64,000 bases of DNA from Trametes villosa (GCA_002964805.2 PUDQ02000003.1:3472001-3536000); one strand, 5' to 3'; positions 1 to 12,628 are shown, numbered from the stretch's first letter. The notes: a model not told the origin generated them from the sequence alone. Program-made: numbers and translations.

Positions 1-3000
1 AACCTTCGACGCTCGGCCGCCGCCGAAGGAGGGGGCACGCAGGGGAACGAGAGGCAGCGCACGCGTGACGATGCGCTCGACGACCGCCGAGCTCGGCGCC
101 GTGCGGGACGGCCGCTGCGTGCGGTGCAGCGGCGGGCTCGAGAGCACGTCCGCGTCGAAGTCGTCGTCCGCCCACCCGCCGCCCGCCCTGTCCTTCGGCC
201 GGACCGGCGACGAGATGTCGGGCGAGTCCCACTGCGCGAGCGTCTCGGAGGGGGACTCGTACCCGTCTTCCTGCGTCACAATGTCGTCCAGGTCGGCCAT
301 GAGAACGTCTTCGTCTTCGTCTTCGTCCGCGCCACCGTCTGCTGCGTCCGCAATTGGCACGTTCTCCTTCTCCTGCACGTCGACCGGCGCCTTCTCACGG
401 TGTGCCAGGCCAGAGGGGCCTGCCCCTGGGGAGGCCGCCGCCCACCCTCGCGCACCGCGAGGATCCGAGACGGACCGCTGCTGGGCGGCGAAGAACTTGG
501 ACGTCGTCGGGGTGCGTATTGGCGGCGCCGGACCCGGCGTAGCAGGGGCGGCTGCCACCCTGTCCTCGTCCCGCCGTTTACGTTTCGCGGACATGTCGGT
601 CTGCATAACCTCAGCGAGCGTGCGTTTCCCACTCTGCTTCCCGACGACCATCGCAGCGGACCCTGCTCCTGCCCCGGCGCTTGCCGGCCTCGGGGAGGAC
701 GCAGAGGAGGCCTGTCGCACGCCTGCGCTGGCCAGCACGGAGGCCGCGGCAGAGGCGGAGCGAGCGAAGGCGTCCCCGGCCTGCGCCCGTGCGGCTCCCG
801 CGGTCGCAGTCGCTGTCTCTTTCGCTTCGCGCACCTGCACCTGTGGGGCTGCGGGGGCAATGGGTGCGGCGCACACGTAATTAGCAGACGTCCTTTTGCG
901 CTGCATCCGGCGCGCGAAAAGCGTAAACGACGCGGGTGCGCGCCCCTGGCCGACTCACCGAAGAACTTGTGGAGGGGCCCGGCGGCGCCCACGGCCGGGG
1001 CCGGGGCCGGGGCTTTAGCCCTGCCCTTGCCCTTATCCGGTCGGTGCGCGGGCGTGACGGCGTTCATCGGGATCGCCTTGAGCGCGCGGGGGACGAAGGA
1101 CGGGTGGATGTCTTCCATGGGCAGCAGGCTGATGGGGCACGCGTCGCCCTGCGCGACCTGCTTCGCGAGCGATGGCTCGATATGCCTAAACGAGCGCAAC
1201 GGGCATATCAGCGGCGGGCACGCGCAGGACACGACACGGCGAGAATGGAGGGGACGATGCTCACGCTCCGACGTACGCCTCCTTCTCCGTGTCCCATGGC
1301 TCGTCAGCGGGCAGCGGCGTGAGGTAGACGAGGCGTTCCTGCGTGGGGTCGTACACGCGCTGGTGCAGGAAGACCTGCTCCGCGAGCCGGAACGCGTCGA
1401 GGTAGCCCTGCGGGATCTTCTTCTTGCCCTCCAGGCGGAGCGCACTCAGCATGTTCTCTACCGTCTTGTGCTTCCGGAGGAGCGTCCACGCCGTCTTCAG
1501 CCCGATCCCGGGGATGCTCGGGAGGTAGTCGCACCCGCTCAGGATCGCCATCGTCCGGAACTGGGCGTCGGACCAGCCGACGAGCGACAGCCCGCCCGTG
1601 GTCGTCGCCGCGACGGACGCGAAGTCGCTCCGGGATATGCACGTCACGGTGCTCGAGACGTGGTCAAGCTTGAACAGCACGTTCTTGCACCCGAACACAA
1701 GCAGGTCCGAGTCCTCTGTGATTATCCCGTCGACGAGGCCGATCCGCTCCAGGTACGCCAGCTGTGCGTCCGCTTCGTACGGCGCCACGACGTATGGCAC
1801 GCCTTCCGCCCGCAGAGCCTGTCACAGAGCGCAACCACATCGGTCAGCGCACGTCCTACCAGCCAGCCCGCACACGCGCCGCATCATTTCGAATGCGAAG
1901 GCGTGCGGGTGAGAGTCGTGCCCGAAAGAAGCAAGACAAAGTTCCAGCTGACGGGCGCGGGTGCGTTCTCACCTTGATGAGCTGATATGCCATTTGCGGC
2001 GTCACGTCCACACACTTGACATAGTACTCGCGCGCCTGGCTGTGCTTGCCCTGCGCGGCTAGCGCGTTCGCGCGTGACAGATTCTCGTCGCGACGCTGCT
2101 TGCGCTCGGATTCGGTGCCCTGTTTGGCCGGGAGCGGTCCGCCGTCAAACACAAGGTACGGTTGGATGCCGTGGTGGCGGAGCAGTCGCACGCGGTGCAT
2201 CGCGTACTCCACGTATCTGGCAAAGCAACCGTCGCATCAGTTTGGGTCCGGCACGGGCATGGGTAAAGACGCGGGCGCATAGAAACCAGGAAAACGTAAA
2301 AGCCACACAGAATTTCTCCGCGAATGAACCGCGCTGCTGCGTGAATTATGTATACAACGAAGGTGCCGGACTGTGTCCGTGAGGAGCAGAAGGCCTGCGG
2401 CGCTGGGCAATTCACGCCCATTTTACGTACTGATGATGGGAGAATGACCCGTCGATCTTGCGTACTACAAGGTTCTGCAAGGCCCAACAAGTTCTTCTCT
2501 ATAAGTCAAGAAGGTACGCCAGCCGAGTCCCGTAGCGGGAATCAGGTGCTCGGATGCAGCCTAGCGTGTCCACTTTGTACATTCCAGCAGAAACAGGCGC
2601 CGTCTGACCGATATTGGTCGCGACCAGGCTAGACGACATAGAGTTACGTCTCCGCAATGAAGTGAAGTTTTGCAGAAGAGAGGTTGTGGCGCATAGACGA
2701 TATGCCACCGGGCCGGCCTCGAGCTTTGAGGAGGTCCGGGACGGGGCGGCGGACAAATGTCTAGGAACACGAATACCGAGTATCGTATAGTGCCTCGTTG
2801 TTCTGCACGGCCCATGGGCGTGTTCGGAAACGTCTATGGACGTCACGGACGATGCCAGAAAACATCCGAAGATTTGTCAAGACCGTAGTCGCCTGCAGCC
2901 TGCAGATATGATCGTAGACACGTTGTAGCATATGGAGCCCCTGAGCATTGTGCCCGAAGGTATGCCTCGCGGTCATTCACTGCACGCGAAACGTCATAGA

Positions 3001-3892
3001 TACCTGACTCCGAGAGCTCTATGATCGCAACATACACACGAAGTACGGGCAGCGGTGGACGTCATAGAGTTAACGGAGTCAAGTCAGATGAGGATACGCC
3101 GAGACTCCGTCAGATCACTGGATGACGACCGGAACTCGTAGTATCCCTACTGCACCGCACCCCAACCAGATGCCGTGCCGGCCCATCGAAAGAGGGATGA
3201 CGTTCTCGATAGCCGGAGTTCAAGACTCTTTGGGTATCAGAGCATACGCGCAGCTGATGACGCAAAGAGTACTGAACACCAAGCCAACAGAGCAGCGTCA
3301 CCAACAGTGCTTCTGCCACACCCCTCCTCCTGCTATCGACGCGAGGCAGCCATGGAGGCCATCTGAAGACAAGTAGGAGATGTCCGGATGAAGAAGGCAC
3401 GTTTGCGTGCTTACCAAGAGCCATGATGTGCCCTTCCCCACAAAATTCGTGCAGCATTCCGGGGTGTGAAGGTTAACGCGATATTCCGCGACTCGGCAGG
3501 GGCGAACATGTGCTGAGGCACTGCTGCATAGCCTGATCGTTCGGAGAGTCGAGCAATCGATGGACGTAGCAGGTGAGGGGTGTTGCACTTTGCGCGGACA
3601 TGCGGAGACGGTGCGCACGAAGGACGCGGGGGATGCCGGCGATAGGAGCGGAAGAGCTCTCCGACCACGTGGATTGGTTTCTCCAGAGGAACGGTTCGCG
3701 CGAATGAGGACGAGAGTGGAATAGCACTCACTTCGAGGTAGGTCTCCCGGTAGCGAGCTCCGGCGCGCAGCCGTATGAGCCTCTGTGCAGCCAGACATAG
3801 CCGTCGACGGCGAGGGTTTGGCCACGGAACTCCGAGAGATGTTTGTTGGTCTGGATATCCTTGAGGAGAGGAAGCAGACCCGAGATGCCCAT
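1..3892 (-). CDS. EXO1: Exonuclease 1 (XPG/Rad2-family 5'-3' exonuclease and flap endonuclease), 3' end outside the window
   Basis: Nuclear nuclease of mismatch repair and DNA-end resection. Exons read 3892-3732, 2216-1973, 1818-1265, 1185-959 and 848 to beyond base 1; phases agree, giving about 678 residues so far. The start reads MGISGLLPLLKDIQ, the classic EXO1 N-terminus. The metal-binding acids fall at the family positions: D30 (AVDGYVWLH), D78 (VFDGG), E150 and D152 (APYEAD), D171 and D173 (TEDSD), then D232 in LSGCDYLPS followed by the helix-hairpin stretch IPGIGLKTAW. The last exon is a low-complexity, acidic C-terminal region, as usual for EXO1. The acceptor at 850-849 was chosen because it restores frame and has a TGCTAAT branch site; the nearer CAG at 903-901 does not keep frame. 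Intron 1 is 1515 bases, far longer than the rest. Confidence 0.93.
2217..3731 (-). other. Oversized first intron of EXO1 (1515 bases), probably carrying an insertion
   Basis: The donor after codon 53 is GTGAGTGC and the acceptor is TTGCTTTGCCAG with an upstream CTGAT branch site, so both ends look normal. Other introns of this gene are 79-154 bases. No long ORF, terminal repeat or known element is recognisable inside. The body is less GC-rich than the flanking exons. Confidence 0.7.
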
Positions 3893-6800
3893 ATTCACGC
3901 GTCAAAAGCCAGAGAGAACGTATCCCGAAGCATGAGAGTCGAGCAGAACGGCGAGCGGAGTGGCGGGGACGTCGTGGACGGGCGCAAGAACACTCGCGCC
4001 GTGCGGGGTCGCTTACCCTAAAAAGCAAGGTAAACAAACGCGTCGCGTCGCGTAACGCCTTGCACAAACAAACGTCACACAAACGCCCGTTCAAGCGCCC
4101 ATCCCCTTTCTTCCGTCCACCATCTGCTTGCCCCTCGACCTATGCGTTTCTTTGCTGGATCCTTTACCGAATGCAATGTCCCTGAAAACAAGCGCAAATT
4201 GTATTAAGATGAGCTGTGATTACGACCGCAATCCGCTATACGGCAAACCGGCGCTACATCATCTCAAGGCCAGTCTCCAATGCTTCCCCGACGCCCGTGC
4301 CTTGTTCCTACGGAAAAACGTGGCGCATATGGGAGCCATTAAACGCCTATTGAAGTGCTATTGAAGTACCTTCAGTGGCCAAAGTGTCCTGTCCCTTCAT
4401 CCGAAGCCAGGCACCGAGAGCACCCGTAAGCCAAATTGACTTGAGGTTGATCGAGCCGTTGATAGATACTCCAGGCATCCGAAGAGTTGCAGTCTTCACC
4501 GCTGCCGCTCGACAGTTCTAGGTCCCTCCAAAACAATGACTCCTATACCGGTCAGCAGCTTCTCGTTCCATAGTGTACCCAAGGTGAAGACGTCCGTCCA
4601 TCTGGCTACTAGCAGCGAACTGGCGCGGGCCAATAGCATACATGACATTGGACGCCCATAGCCCCTCCCTGAGGAAGTACCGTACCTCTGGCGCGTATAC
4701 CAAACGCTCAGTATGCGCAGTGCTTCCCGTCTCGCTTTTGCGTCCGCTCAATCTTCATTCTAGCGCATACCAGGCCCCCTTCAAGTTCAGCCCTTCCCAC
4801 GCCCGACACCAACTCTCGGACGATATTGTACCCACTAGCGCGGTCTCTCCCCGTGTGAGGATCCGTACCACAACAAATATCGATCCACCAGCGCGCCCTT
4901 CCCACCTCCACGGCCTCGCTCGAGGGTCGCGCCAGCCCGTTCTCATCGAAGGGATTTTCTGTTCCGTGGAACGTCGGACAGTACGCTCCCAGGCCCGCCG
5001 TGTTCACGCGACCCTCGCACACAAGCTCCTACAACTCGGGTCGACTCACGGATGGCGCGCGCTGTGACCCTGCCTCGGTCTGATTCGTCACGCCCGCATT
5101 CGAATACTCACACCCGGGACGCGTTTGCTGCGGGACGGCGCCGGGGCTCTGTGCGTTCTCATACCGCAGTATGTGCACGGTCTTCTCGGCGATGACAGCT
5201 TGCTTCTCGCTGTGACACTGACACCGGCGGTGCTTGTCCACGTGCTATGGCTCTGGTACGCTCTCGCGGTGCTTCATCCCTGCTCACAGACCTGACCTCG
5301 GGTGCGCTTCTGCAGATACCCCCGTGTCGATTAAGAGCCAGGACATCGGGCTTCGCAGTTTTTGAGTAGCTGCGCGCGTGGCCATGGCGTCCTTCCATGG
5401 GAGGCCAATCGGAGTTTACACCATACACCGCTCTCGTGGACCACCCGGCTCCCGCTTCGCCTCCGTTACTCCTCGTTCGCAGGGGATACCATGTGTCTTA
5501 GGAGGAGTGACGTCAGTTTCTGTTCTACAACATTACAATAAGTGAAACAACTCCCCGTGCGAGTCGAGTGGGCTGGGGCGTCCGCATGGTCTCGCGCCAG
5601 CCATTTCCTCCTGGAACTCGCGGCGGAACCTAGCACCCCGTGGAATCGTACCGTCGGTGAGCGTACAGCGGCCTTCTTGCCCTTCACGGTCTTCTGTTCA
5701 ATACGTGGTCTCCAGGGGCGTCCTCACTCTGCTGAAGACGTCTGACAGCCTGGAGTCCGAGACGTGTCGGAGGCGGGTCAAGTGACCTATCGGGGCAACG
5801 GTGCCTTCACCGCCATCCTGGCATGCTCAAGCGGGCTTAGTGGACAAGGCCGCTGTGGTTGCGCCGGAGCCACCCGACGGCGACTAGCGGCGAGGACCCA
5901 AGCGACCGTTTGCTAAGCCTGTTCAAGCGACGCTGCTGTCTGGCTGGATCTTCCGCTCTGCATAACACTACGGTTCTAAAGAAAGGCCATCCATGATCAT
6001 CGCCCCCCCTATGCTTGGCGCTATGGCGGGGCAATGTTACGTGGAGCTAAGCTCCCGCGATCGTGGCCCGTCCGGAGCAAGCACGTCCATTGTGTGCGAG
6101 ACGCCCACTCGAGGCTGGCAGCATATATAAGTCGCGCGAGGGGGCGGTTCATACCCCATCCTCATCTCGCCCCATCTTCCTCAGTCCTCACACGACCACA
6201 ACAGCCTCATGCGCCGACGACACCGCCCTCCGGCGCGAACTCCGCGCCTCTCATTTCCGCCACATAATCCTACTCTACGGAGTAAACGTAGCCTTCCTGG
6301 CTCCAGAATGTCCTGCACAAGGATCAGCAATGAGAGTGAGAATGCCGGTACGTCTTACCTGCCCTCTGGATCTCTCTCTGTTCGTCGTGCTGAAGTGCGT
6401 TCTTGCAGGAGCATGATGTCCGGTGCCGGACGGCCGCTATCGGGTACCCGCGCGGAATGACTCCAGTAGTCGCCGCCACTCTCCCGACTGACGCCAGGTG
6501 GACGCACGGCCAAGCAGATCCACGTGCGAGCTTCATCCAGGACGAGCTAGCGGTCGCAACCCTGTCCCTTCGGACGAACCCCAGGAGCTTGGTGCCCTGG
6601 GAGCCCGGCGTTGCAGGCTCCATCGACGCAGGTTGATCCTGCAGGGAAGCTTGCGCGCTGTTTAGGTGACGGTGCTCTTCCGCGCCTGCCGCGGCCGGCA
6701 TGCCAAGGCCCCACGAGGACGATCTATGCTCCCGGAAGGGATCTTTTACGTTCCGGAAACACATCCTCACTCCGCTCCCATTCCTCAAGAAAATCGTCTC

Positions 6801-7775
6801 AAGCTCGGCCGGGGCTCGTTACCGGGACGCATTGGAGTACAAACACGGACGCCACTGCTCGATTACGCGGACAGCGCTTCGGTGCAATTCCTAAACCTGG
6901 AACCCTCCACCGCGCCACTCATCCTCCCCACGCGGCTGCTTTCCTTCTCCGTCTGGTCCTTTTCCTGTCGCGCGTCGCACTCAAGTCCCAACGGCCAGGC
7001 CGATCACCCAACTTACGAATGGAGGAGGAATAGGACGCTCCGGTTGAGCACCACGATAAACCCAGGAATCTATATCTATCTATCCGGGCATTTGGCGGTG
7101 GGCCGGGGGAGGGGCGGATTACCTAGTACTTATATTACCTGTTACCTGTCGAAGATGTAGGTCGAGTGACCGTAAAATACACTCATTGACATCCATCTTA
7201 TTCTCCTGTGTGCCTGCAAGTACCTGCGTGATGCTAGTATTTTCAGAGCAGAGGCTGTGAAGAACCCAGTTTCACGTCTGCTTAGTATAGAATAACTTGC
7301 GAGTGTCTCTTGCAGCATAAAAAAGATAGGCAGGTTACAATCCACGAGAAGGCCTTCAAGTGATCACACATTGTGATGATTGTCTTGAGTTACGAGCATA
7401 TTATGCGGGCGGAAAGGTACAGACTACGCGCCACCACACAAAGACGTTGGCGAATGCGAGCCTACGGCCTCGGCTACGACGAAGATATATACCATAGTAG
7501 TACGGGGCGCTCACCGCTCTGCGCTAACAAATGTATGCTGTAGCTACGAACCGTCGCGCAAAGCTTACATCGACGAGCCCATCTGTAAAGCATACAAGAT
7601 GTACAAGGCGCAAGTCACAAAGCGCATCGCGGTATCTACTCGCTCTCGCTCGCACTCATCACTCATTAGTATTCAAGCTACAGTCGGGCAAGGCTGTTGC
7701 AGCCGGCGCCGTCGAAGACTTATGGTGGGCATGATACCCCCGCGATCACCGAACGAACTCGCAGCCCACAGTATG
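3893..7775. other. Gene-poor stretch upstream of EXO1
   Basis: No reading frame here looks like a conserved protein, and overlapping frames on both strands are equally poor. The first few hundred bases must hold the EXO1 promoter. A good TATA box lies near 6124. A short gene with exons under 50 codons could have been missed, as nearly happened with EXO1 exon 1. Confidence 0.45.
6124..6130 (+). promoter_or_regulatory. TATA box with downstream C/T-rich leader, no clear gene
   Basis: TATATAA is followed about 25-60 bases later by a C/T-rich stretch with CATCCTCATC and CTTCCTCAGTCC, the usual start-site context of highly expressed fungal genes. The first plausible ATG (6308) opens only a very short frame, even if the GTACGT...TTGCAG intron is removed. 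It may be the relic promoter of a lost gene. Confidence 0.3.
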
Positions 7776-9665
7776 GACATTGCGAATCCGGCCGGCACTG
7801 CGACACAAGAAGACTTTGTCAGCACATGCTCGCTTTCCTAAGAGCCAAAGTTTAATAAACTCACATCTCGGGGGCTCAGCCCTGCAATGCGGCACGAACG
7901 CCGCCCCGGCCCTCACGTGGAGTGGGGTGCACCCCGTTCCCTTATGTGGTTCAAAGCATCCACTGATCCCTTGCGGGTTCAAAGCGTCAGCCAAACCCGT
8001 GGGTCCAGGGTGCACCCGGTCCCTCATGGGTCGAGGCGGCGCGCGTACCGCGTAGGCCGTTGCGACTTACGAAAACCACCGTCTAAGAAGGACGGTGGCT
8101 CGCGCGGGCCAGGACGAGCGCCAGCGAGGCCGGCGTGATCGCCCTGCCAAGGTGCGACGACTAGAACGCGAGAGGTGAGCGGCGATGCGGGGAGAAGGGG
8201 AAAGTGGCGCACCTTTGCGTCGCCCTTGGCGGTCGAGAGAGGGCGGCTCCCGCAATCTCCGAACAGAGCCACCACCGAAGTGATGAACCTGGCCAGCGCT
8301 GTAGGTAACAACGTTAGACCGCGCTCAACTCGAAGAAAGAATAGCGGACGTACATCGCGAGGGCTCAGCCCTGCAATGCAGCACTCGCCACCTCAGGTCC
8401 CTTACGTAGCGTAGGATGTGCCACGCCCCCTTATGTAATTTAGCATTCGCCGATCCCTTGCGGGTTCAAGGCGTTTGCTAAACCCGCGAGGACGAGGCGC
8501 ACCCGTGCCCTCATGGGTCCGAGGTGGCGGGAGCCGCGTAGGCCGTTGCGACTTACGAAGACCAACGTCCAAGATGGACGATGGCTCGCGCGGGCCGGAA
8601 CCGTCAAGACGCGACGACTAAGGGATGGGGGCGGAGCATGAGTGTCGGTGGGAGGTGGAGTGAGGATAGGTATGTACCTTTGCGTCGGCCTTGGCGGGTA
8701 GGAGGGCGCACCCCCTGCAATCCCCGAACGGAGCCACCACTGCAGTGATGGATCCGGCCGACACTGTAGGAAACATCAGTTTCTGCTTGGTTCAAGGAAG
8801 GAGAGGGCATACATCTCGGGGGCTCAGCCCTACAATGCGATACTCGCCGCCCCGGTTCCCTTACGTGGCTTGGGATGCATCACGCCCCCTTATGTGATTC
8901 AGCAGACGCCGATCCCTTGCGGGTTCAAAGCATCTACTAAACCCGCGAGGACGTGACGCACCCGGGCCCTCATGGGACGAGGTGGCGGGCGCCGCGTGGG
9001 CCGTTGCGAGACACCGCCGCTAGGCAATGGCTCGCGTGGGCCAGGGGCACGGCGACTGTAGGGGAGGGCGCGGAGAGTGAGTGTCGATGCGAGGCCGCGT
9101 GAAGAGCGGATGCGTACCATTGCGCCGGCCCCGGTAGGCGGAGGGCGAGCGGCGGCAGGCGCCTGCCGCGCTCGTATCCCCCCGCTGACCCGACCGCTAA
9201 TGATAGTCGAGAACGTTAGCATCGAGAAAGACATGAAGGAAATAGGGACGCACTGCACAGCCGGGCCAATGGTCGGATGGGGGACCCAACACCCCGGTCG
9301 AGGAGTGAAGAGCCCCAGCGCAGTTGGCTTCCCCGCCGAAAAGCAGGTACTAAACCCAGAGGCCGCGATGAGGCCTGCGCTATCCCTGGGGGCTCTACCC
9401 GCTATATGCGGGTGAGCATCAATGCCATATACGGCGAGCTAGGAGCTTTCTTGAAAGCGTGGAGGATATTCGCGATTAGACACCAGAGGACCAGGAAGCA
9501 GATCGTGAGAGCGAAGGCCTGTGTCGCCCGAGGGGAGTGCGAAGTAGATGGTGGTGAGAGGAAGGGAAGGAATGGGTGAGGAACTTGAGGATGAACGCAG
9601 ACCATCCGCCACCGGAGGAGGCTGGAGCCTGAGGCTGGGTGCGGCTGACCGGGACGGCCCTTCAA
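7776..9665 (-). repeat. Composite repeat block, left copy (three units plus tail)
   Basis: Three related units begin with the phrase GGGCTCAGCCCT near 7869, 8356 and 8814 (spacings about 487 and 458 bases). A tail from about 9080 to 9665 follows. Each unit repeats the same order of phrases, including CCTTGCGGGTTCAA, CCCTCATGGG and GCCGTTGCGA. The whole block reappears inverted at 25.0-27.0 kb with the same unit spacing. Unit-internal intron-like signals point to the minus strand as the sense strand here. Short frames resembling APARFITSVVALFGD recur, but no complete protein is seen. Confidence 0.8.
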
Positions 9666-9710
9666 CCTCCTTACGCAGTTGATCCCATTGCCAAACCAAC
9701 TTGCTTACAA

Positions 9711-9781
9711 GCATTAATGGGGTAGTGGTAACCTGGGTCGTTGCCATCGACCCGCCGGGGGTTCGATTCCCCCTTAATGCA
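9711..9781 (+). tRNA. tRNA-Gly (anticodon GCC)
   Basis: The 71-base cloverleaf is complete. The acceptor stem GCATTAA pairs fully with TTAATGC, followed by discriminator A. The anticodon stem GGTCG/CGACC encloses the loop TTGCCAT with anticodon GCC. The T arm is GGGGG-TTCGATT-CCCCC. Internal promoters are present: A box TGGGGTAGTGG and B box GGTTCGATTCC. There is no intron. It lies just outside the tail of the left repeat block and 180 bases upstream of the GH16 start. Confidence 0.92.
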
Positions 9782-9791
9782 GAGCGTTCGC

Positions 9792-9796
9792 TTTTT
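9792..9796 (+). terminator. RNA polymerase III T-run terminator of tRNA-Gly
   Basis: A run of five T residues starts 11 bases after the tRNA 3' end, the usual Pol III stop. Confidence 0.7.
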
Positions 9797-9960
9797 GGCG
9801 CGGTTCCAGCCGAATGCGGGGTAGCGATGCCGAGACGGGGTTTGTTCTCGAGTTGCACCGCCCATCTTTCCTCCCGACTCCCATCTCGTGCTGGTCTTCA
9901 CGTTCCGAAGGATAAATATTCACTCGCTTCTGTACCCTGTCTCTACCACGAACTACCACC

Positions 9961-12628
9961 ATGTCTTTCAGGCTTTCAGCCGCCCTTCTCGTCTCGCTCC
10001 TCGCCTCTCTCTCCGCCGTTTCTGCTCAACAATGGTACATCTCCGCAAGCTTCAGTTCAACACGATCTAACATGCCTGTCTGACAGTAACGCGACGTCGC
10101 TGTGCCCGACGGCCAACCCCTGCTGCAGTGAGTGGCACCTGAACGCCGTCGTTGTGGCTCATAGACCAACCTCGACCCCGCGCAGGTGAATTCGGGTTCT
10201 GTGGCACCGGCAGCGTGCGTCCCATCCTCGTCGCGACGTCGATACCCTGGCTGATGAGTGCGCGCAGTTCTGCCTCGGCGGGTGCAATCCCCTCGCCTCG
10301 AACACGCTCACGTCGTGCTCGCCCGAGCCTGTCTGCCAGAACGCCAACGTACGTGCCTGTTTCTGTCAATGTTTGTCTCCCGACTCCGTCCCCGTTCCCC
10401 TCCGCTCCGACACCGCAGGGAAGATGGAAGATGGGTTCGCTGCGGCGGGTGAACAGCTGCGCGCCGCACGATGCGGCGGTGTGCGGCATCGTTGCTGTTC
10501 TCTCGCGCGGTATGCACTGCCCGCTGCTTCTCCCCGGCGCTCCGTGATCACATCCCGGTCAGCAGGCGTATTTTGGGCAGCCGCGCGTAGCCACGGCCCT
10601 TGTGCGCGACGGCGCCCGCGTTGGCCAACCTCGATGTGTCGCAGGTGCGGCGCACCGTGCATGCGTGCCCGTGTCGCATGTTCGCGTGAAACATGCCGGG
10701 CCAGACAGGAATGAACAATCACCTGTACGGCGTGCCGCTACCACGACCTACTCGGCGCCAGCATTGTTACCGGTGACTTGTCAAACTATGGCCTGGACGA
10801 GTCGCTATGCTTAGCTTGCAGCCTACCAAGAGCACTTGGCATATGGAGACACCTTGGACAGTTAGACGCGGGATCTCTGGCGCGGCGACTAGAAGACGAA
10901 CGCCAGTGCTCCGGCGGAGCCGGAAAGTCCAGTCCTCTGGCTCAGGCGTTCCGCGGTACATGTAAAGCGGAACATACGGAGGTTACCAGACCGTTCAGTC
11001 ACCTCTATCCACCAGCTAGAGGTGACCGGGCGTGTTGCCGTTGCCCGACTGGCCCTCGCCTGGAAGCGCGCGTAGAGTCCTAAGCACATACCCTAGCCAC
11101 CCTTTCCCTGACCCAGGCATTCCTAAAGGGCCAGAAGCCCCGCAAGTTTCCTGCGTGGTGTCTGAGCAGGCTCGAAGGCCGACTGATCGATGCATGGCTC
11201 GAGCACGACTCCGCGGGCGATGGTCAGCAGCAGCGTTGCGGCCGAGGGCCATGGCAAGACTGGCGCACTCACGCTGGTGGCGTATGGTTCGGACGTGAGG
11301 TCACTGAGAAAGTGACGCTTGTTCCGTTGTTGTGCTGAACATGTTCTGCGAACATCGTGTTCAAGCGACAGGACGCTTTCGGCGGAGCACTACGTGCAAC
11401 AATTGGCTTTCGGCAGACAACACGCGGATGTAGACCTGGCGAAGTGTCCCTATCTCGTTGCTTCCTCTTCACTGCTCCTTCGCCGTCTTCGAGAAAACGT
11501 GACGCTCACGACATCTACAGCACACGTTCACGGACTTCTCGCGCATCCTCTCGAATGCGACGTACTTCGACGGGAACGCGACCAAGTACGACTGGGTCGT
11601 CAACTCGGGCAACATCATCAACTCGACCGCCGGCGAGCTCGGCCTCACGCTCACGCAGGACAACGGCGGCACGCGCCTCAGCTCCACGCGCTACGTCCAC
11701 TACGGCAAGATCACCGCCCGCCGTGCGTTCCCCTGTCTTCGTGTGTTTGGGGTGGCGGCTGACCATAGGGCGCATATATGCAGTGAAAACCGGCAAGTGG
11801 GGCGGTGTGGTGACCGCGTTCATCACGATGTCGGACATCAAGGACGAGATCGATTGGGAGTTCCCCGGCGCGAAGACCACCGAGGGCCAGTCCAACTACT
11901 TCTGGCAGGGCGTCGTCCGTGCGTGTTTCGCTCTCCCTCTGAACTGCCCGCCTGTAATCGAACGCTCATTTCCTGTGCAGCTGCTCAGACCGCTGGCGGC
12001 ACCCACGGCAACCTCACCGACACATTCAGCAACTACCACGACTACACTGTCAGTCTCTCTGTTTGCGAGTTGTGCTCGAGTGGGGACTGACTGGAGCGCG
12101 CGTGCAGATTGACTGGCAGCAGGACACCCTCACGTGGCTCATCGACGGCAACGTCGTGCGCACGCTCAAGCGCTCCGACGCGACCGGCTCGGACGGCGTC
12201 AGCCGCTACCCCAGCACGCCCTCGCGCATCGAGCTCAGGTGCGTCCCTCATGCATGCGATCACACCAGAACGGCGCCTCACACACCCTGTCCAAACACAG
12301 CCTCTGGCCGGCGGGCATCCCCTCCTCCGCGCCGGGCACGGTCGAGTGGGCGGGCGGGATGATCAACTGGGACGACGCGGACTACAAGGCCGCGGGCCAC
12401 TTCTACGCGCTCGTCTCATCCGTCGCGGTCGAGTGCGCGGACACGTCTTCGAACCCGGCGAACGCGCAGTCGTACGTGTACGGGAAGAACGCGTCCGCGT
12501 TCGCGCCCGAGGTCGCGGTCACGAACCAGACGACCGTCACGAACGGCGCCCGCGGGGGTGCCACTGCGAGCGTGTGGGGCGCGATCGCTGCTGGGGCAGC
12601 GTTGGCGCTTGGGGCGGTGCTTGCCTGA
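9961..12628 (+). CDS. CRH-like GH16 cell-wall transglycosylase with chitin-binding domain and GPI-type tail
   Basis: Predicted wall enzyme that links chitin to beta-glucan. Nine exons (9961-10034, 10087-10127, 10186-10214, 10268-10348, 11521-11722, 11784-11918, 11981-12048, 12108-12238, 12301-12628) give 362 aa. Residues 1-22 are a signal peptide. Residues 25-71 form a cysteine-rich chitin-binding module with CCSEFGFCGTGSFC. The GH16 catalytic motif DEIDWE is at 163-168 (nucleophile E164, acid/base E168), followed by QSNYFWQG and the beta-sandwich strand IDWQQDTLTWLIDG. The C-terminus is a hydrophobic stretch ending ALALGAVLA after a small-residue region, as expected for a GPI signal. The domain order matches the Crh1/Utr2 family. 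The fourth intron (10349-11520) is 1172 bases, while the others are 52-62. A tRNA-Gly sits 180 bases upstream. Confidence 0.92.
10349..11520 (+). other. Oversized fourth intron of the GH16 gene (1172 bases)
   Basis: The donor GTACGTGCC after ...VCQNAN and the acceptor CATCTACAG before HTFTDFSR keep phase 0. The protein reads smoothly across the join as in the family. The body shows no coding frame that fits the enzyme and no recognisable transposase, so it is probably an insertion into an ordinary intron. Confidence 0.75.

Noticed and set aside
124..1977. Long plus-strand open frame of 617 codons
   Set aside because: It is antisense to EXO1 exons, crosses their introns and has Arg/Gly-rich composition caused by GC-rich codons on the other strand.
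2230..3700. EXO1 apparently lacking its first exon
   Set aside because: The exon is present at 3892-3732 (MGISGLLPLLKDIQ, AVDGYVWLH) and joins in phase; it was only far away.
9439..9901. Minus-strand frames overlapping the tRNA region
   Set aside because: They run through the tRNA and the repeat tail and have no protein resemblance.
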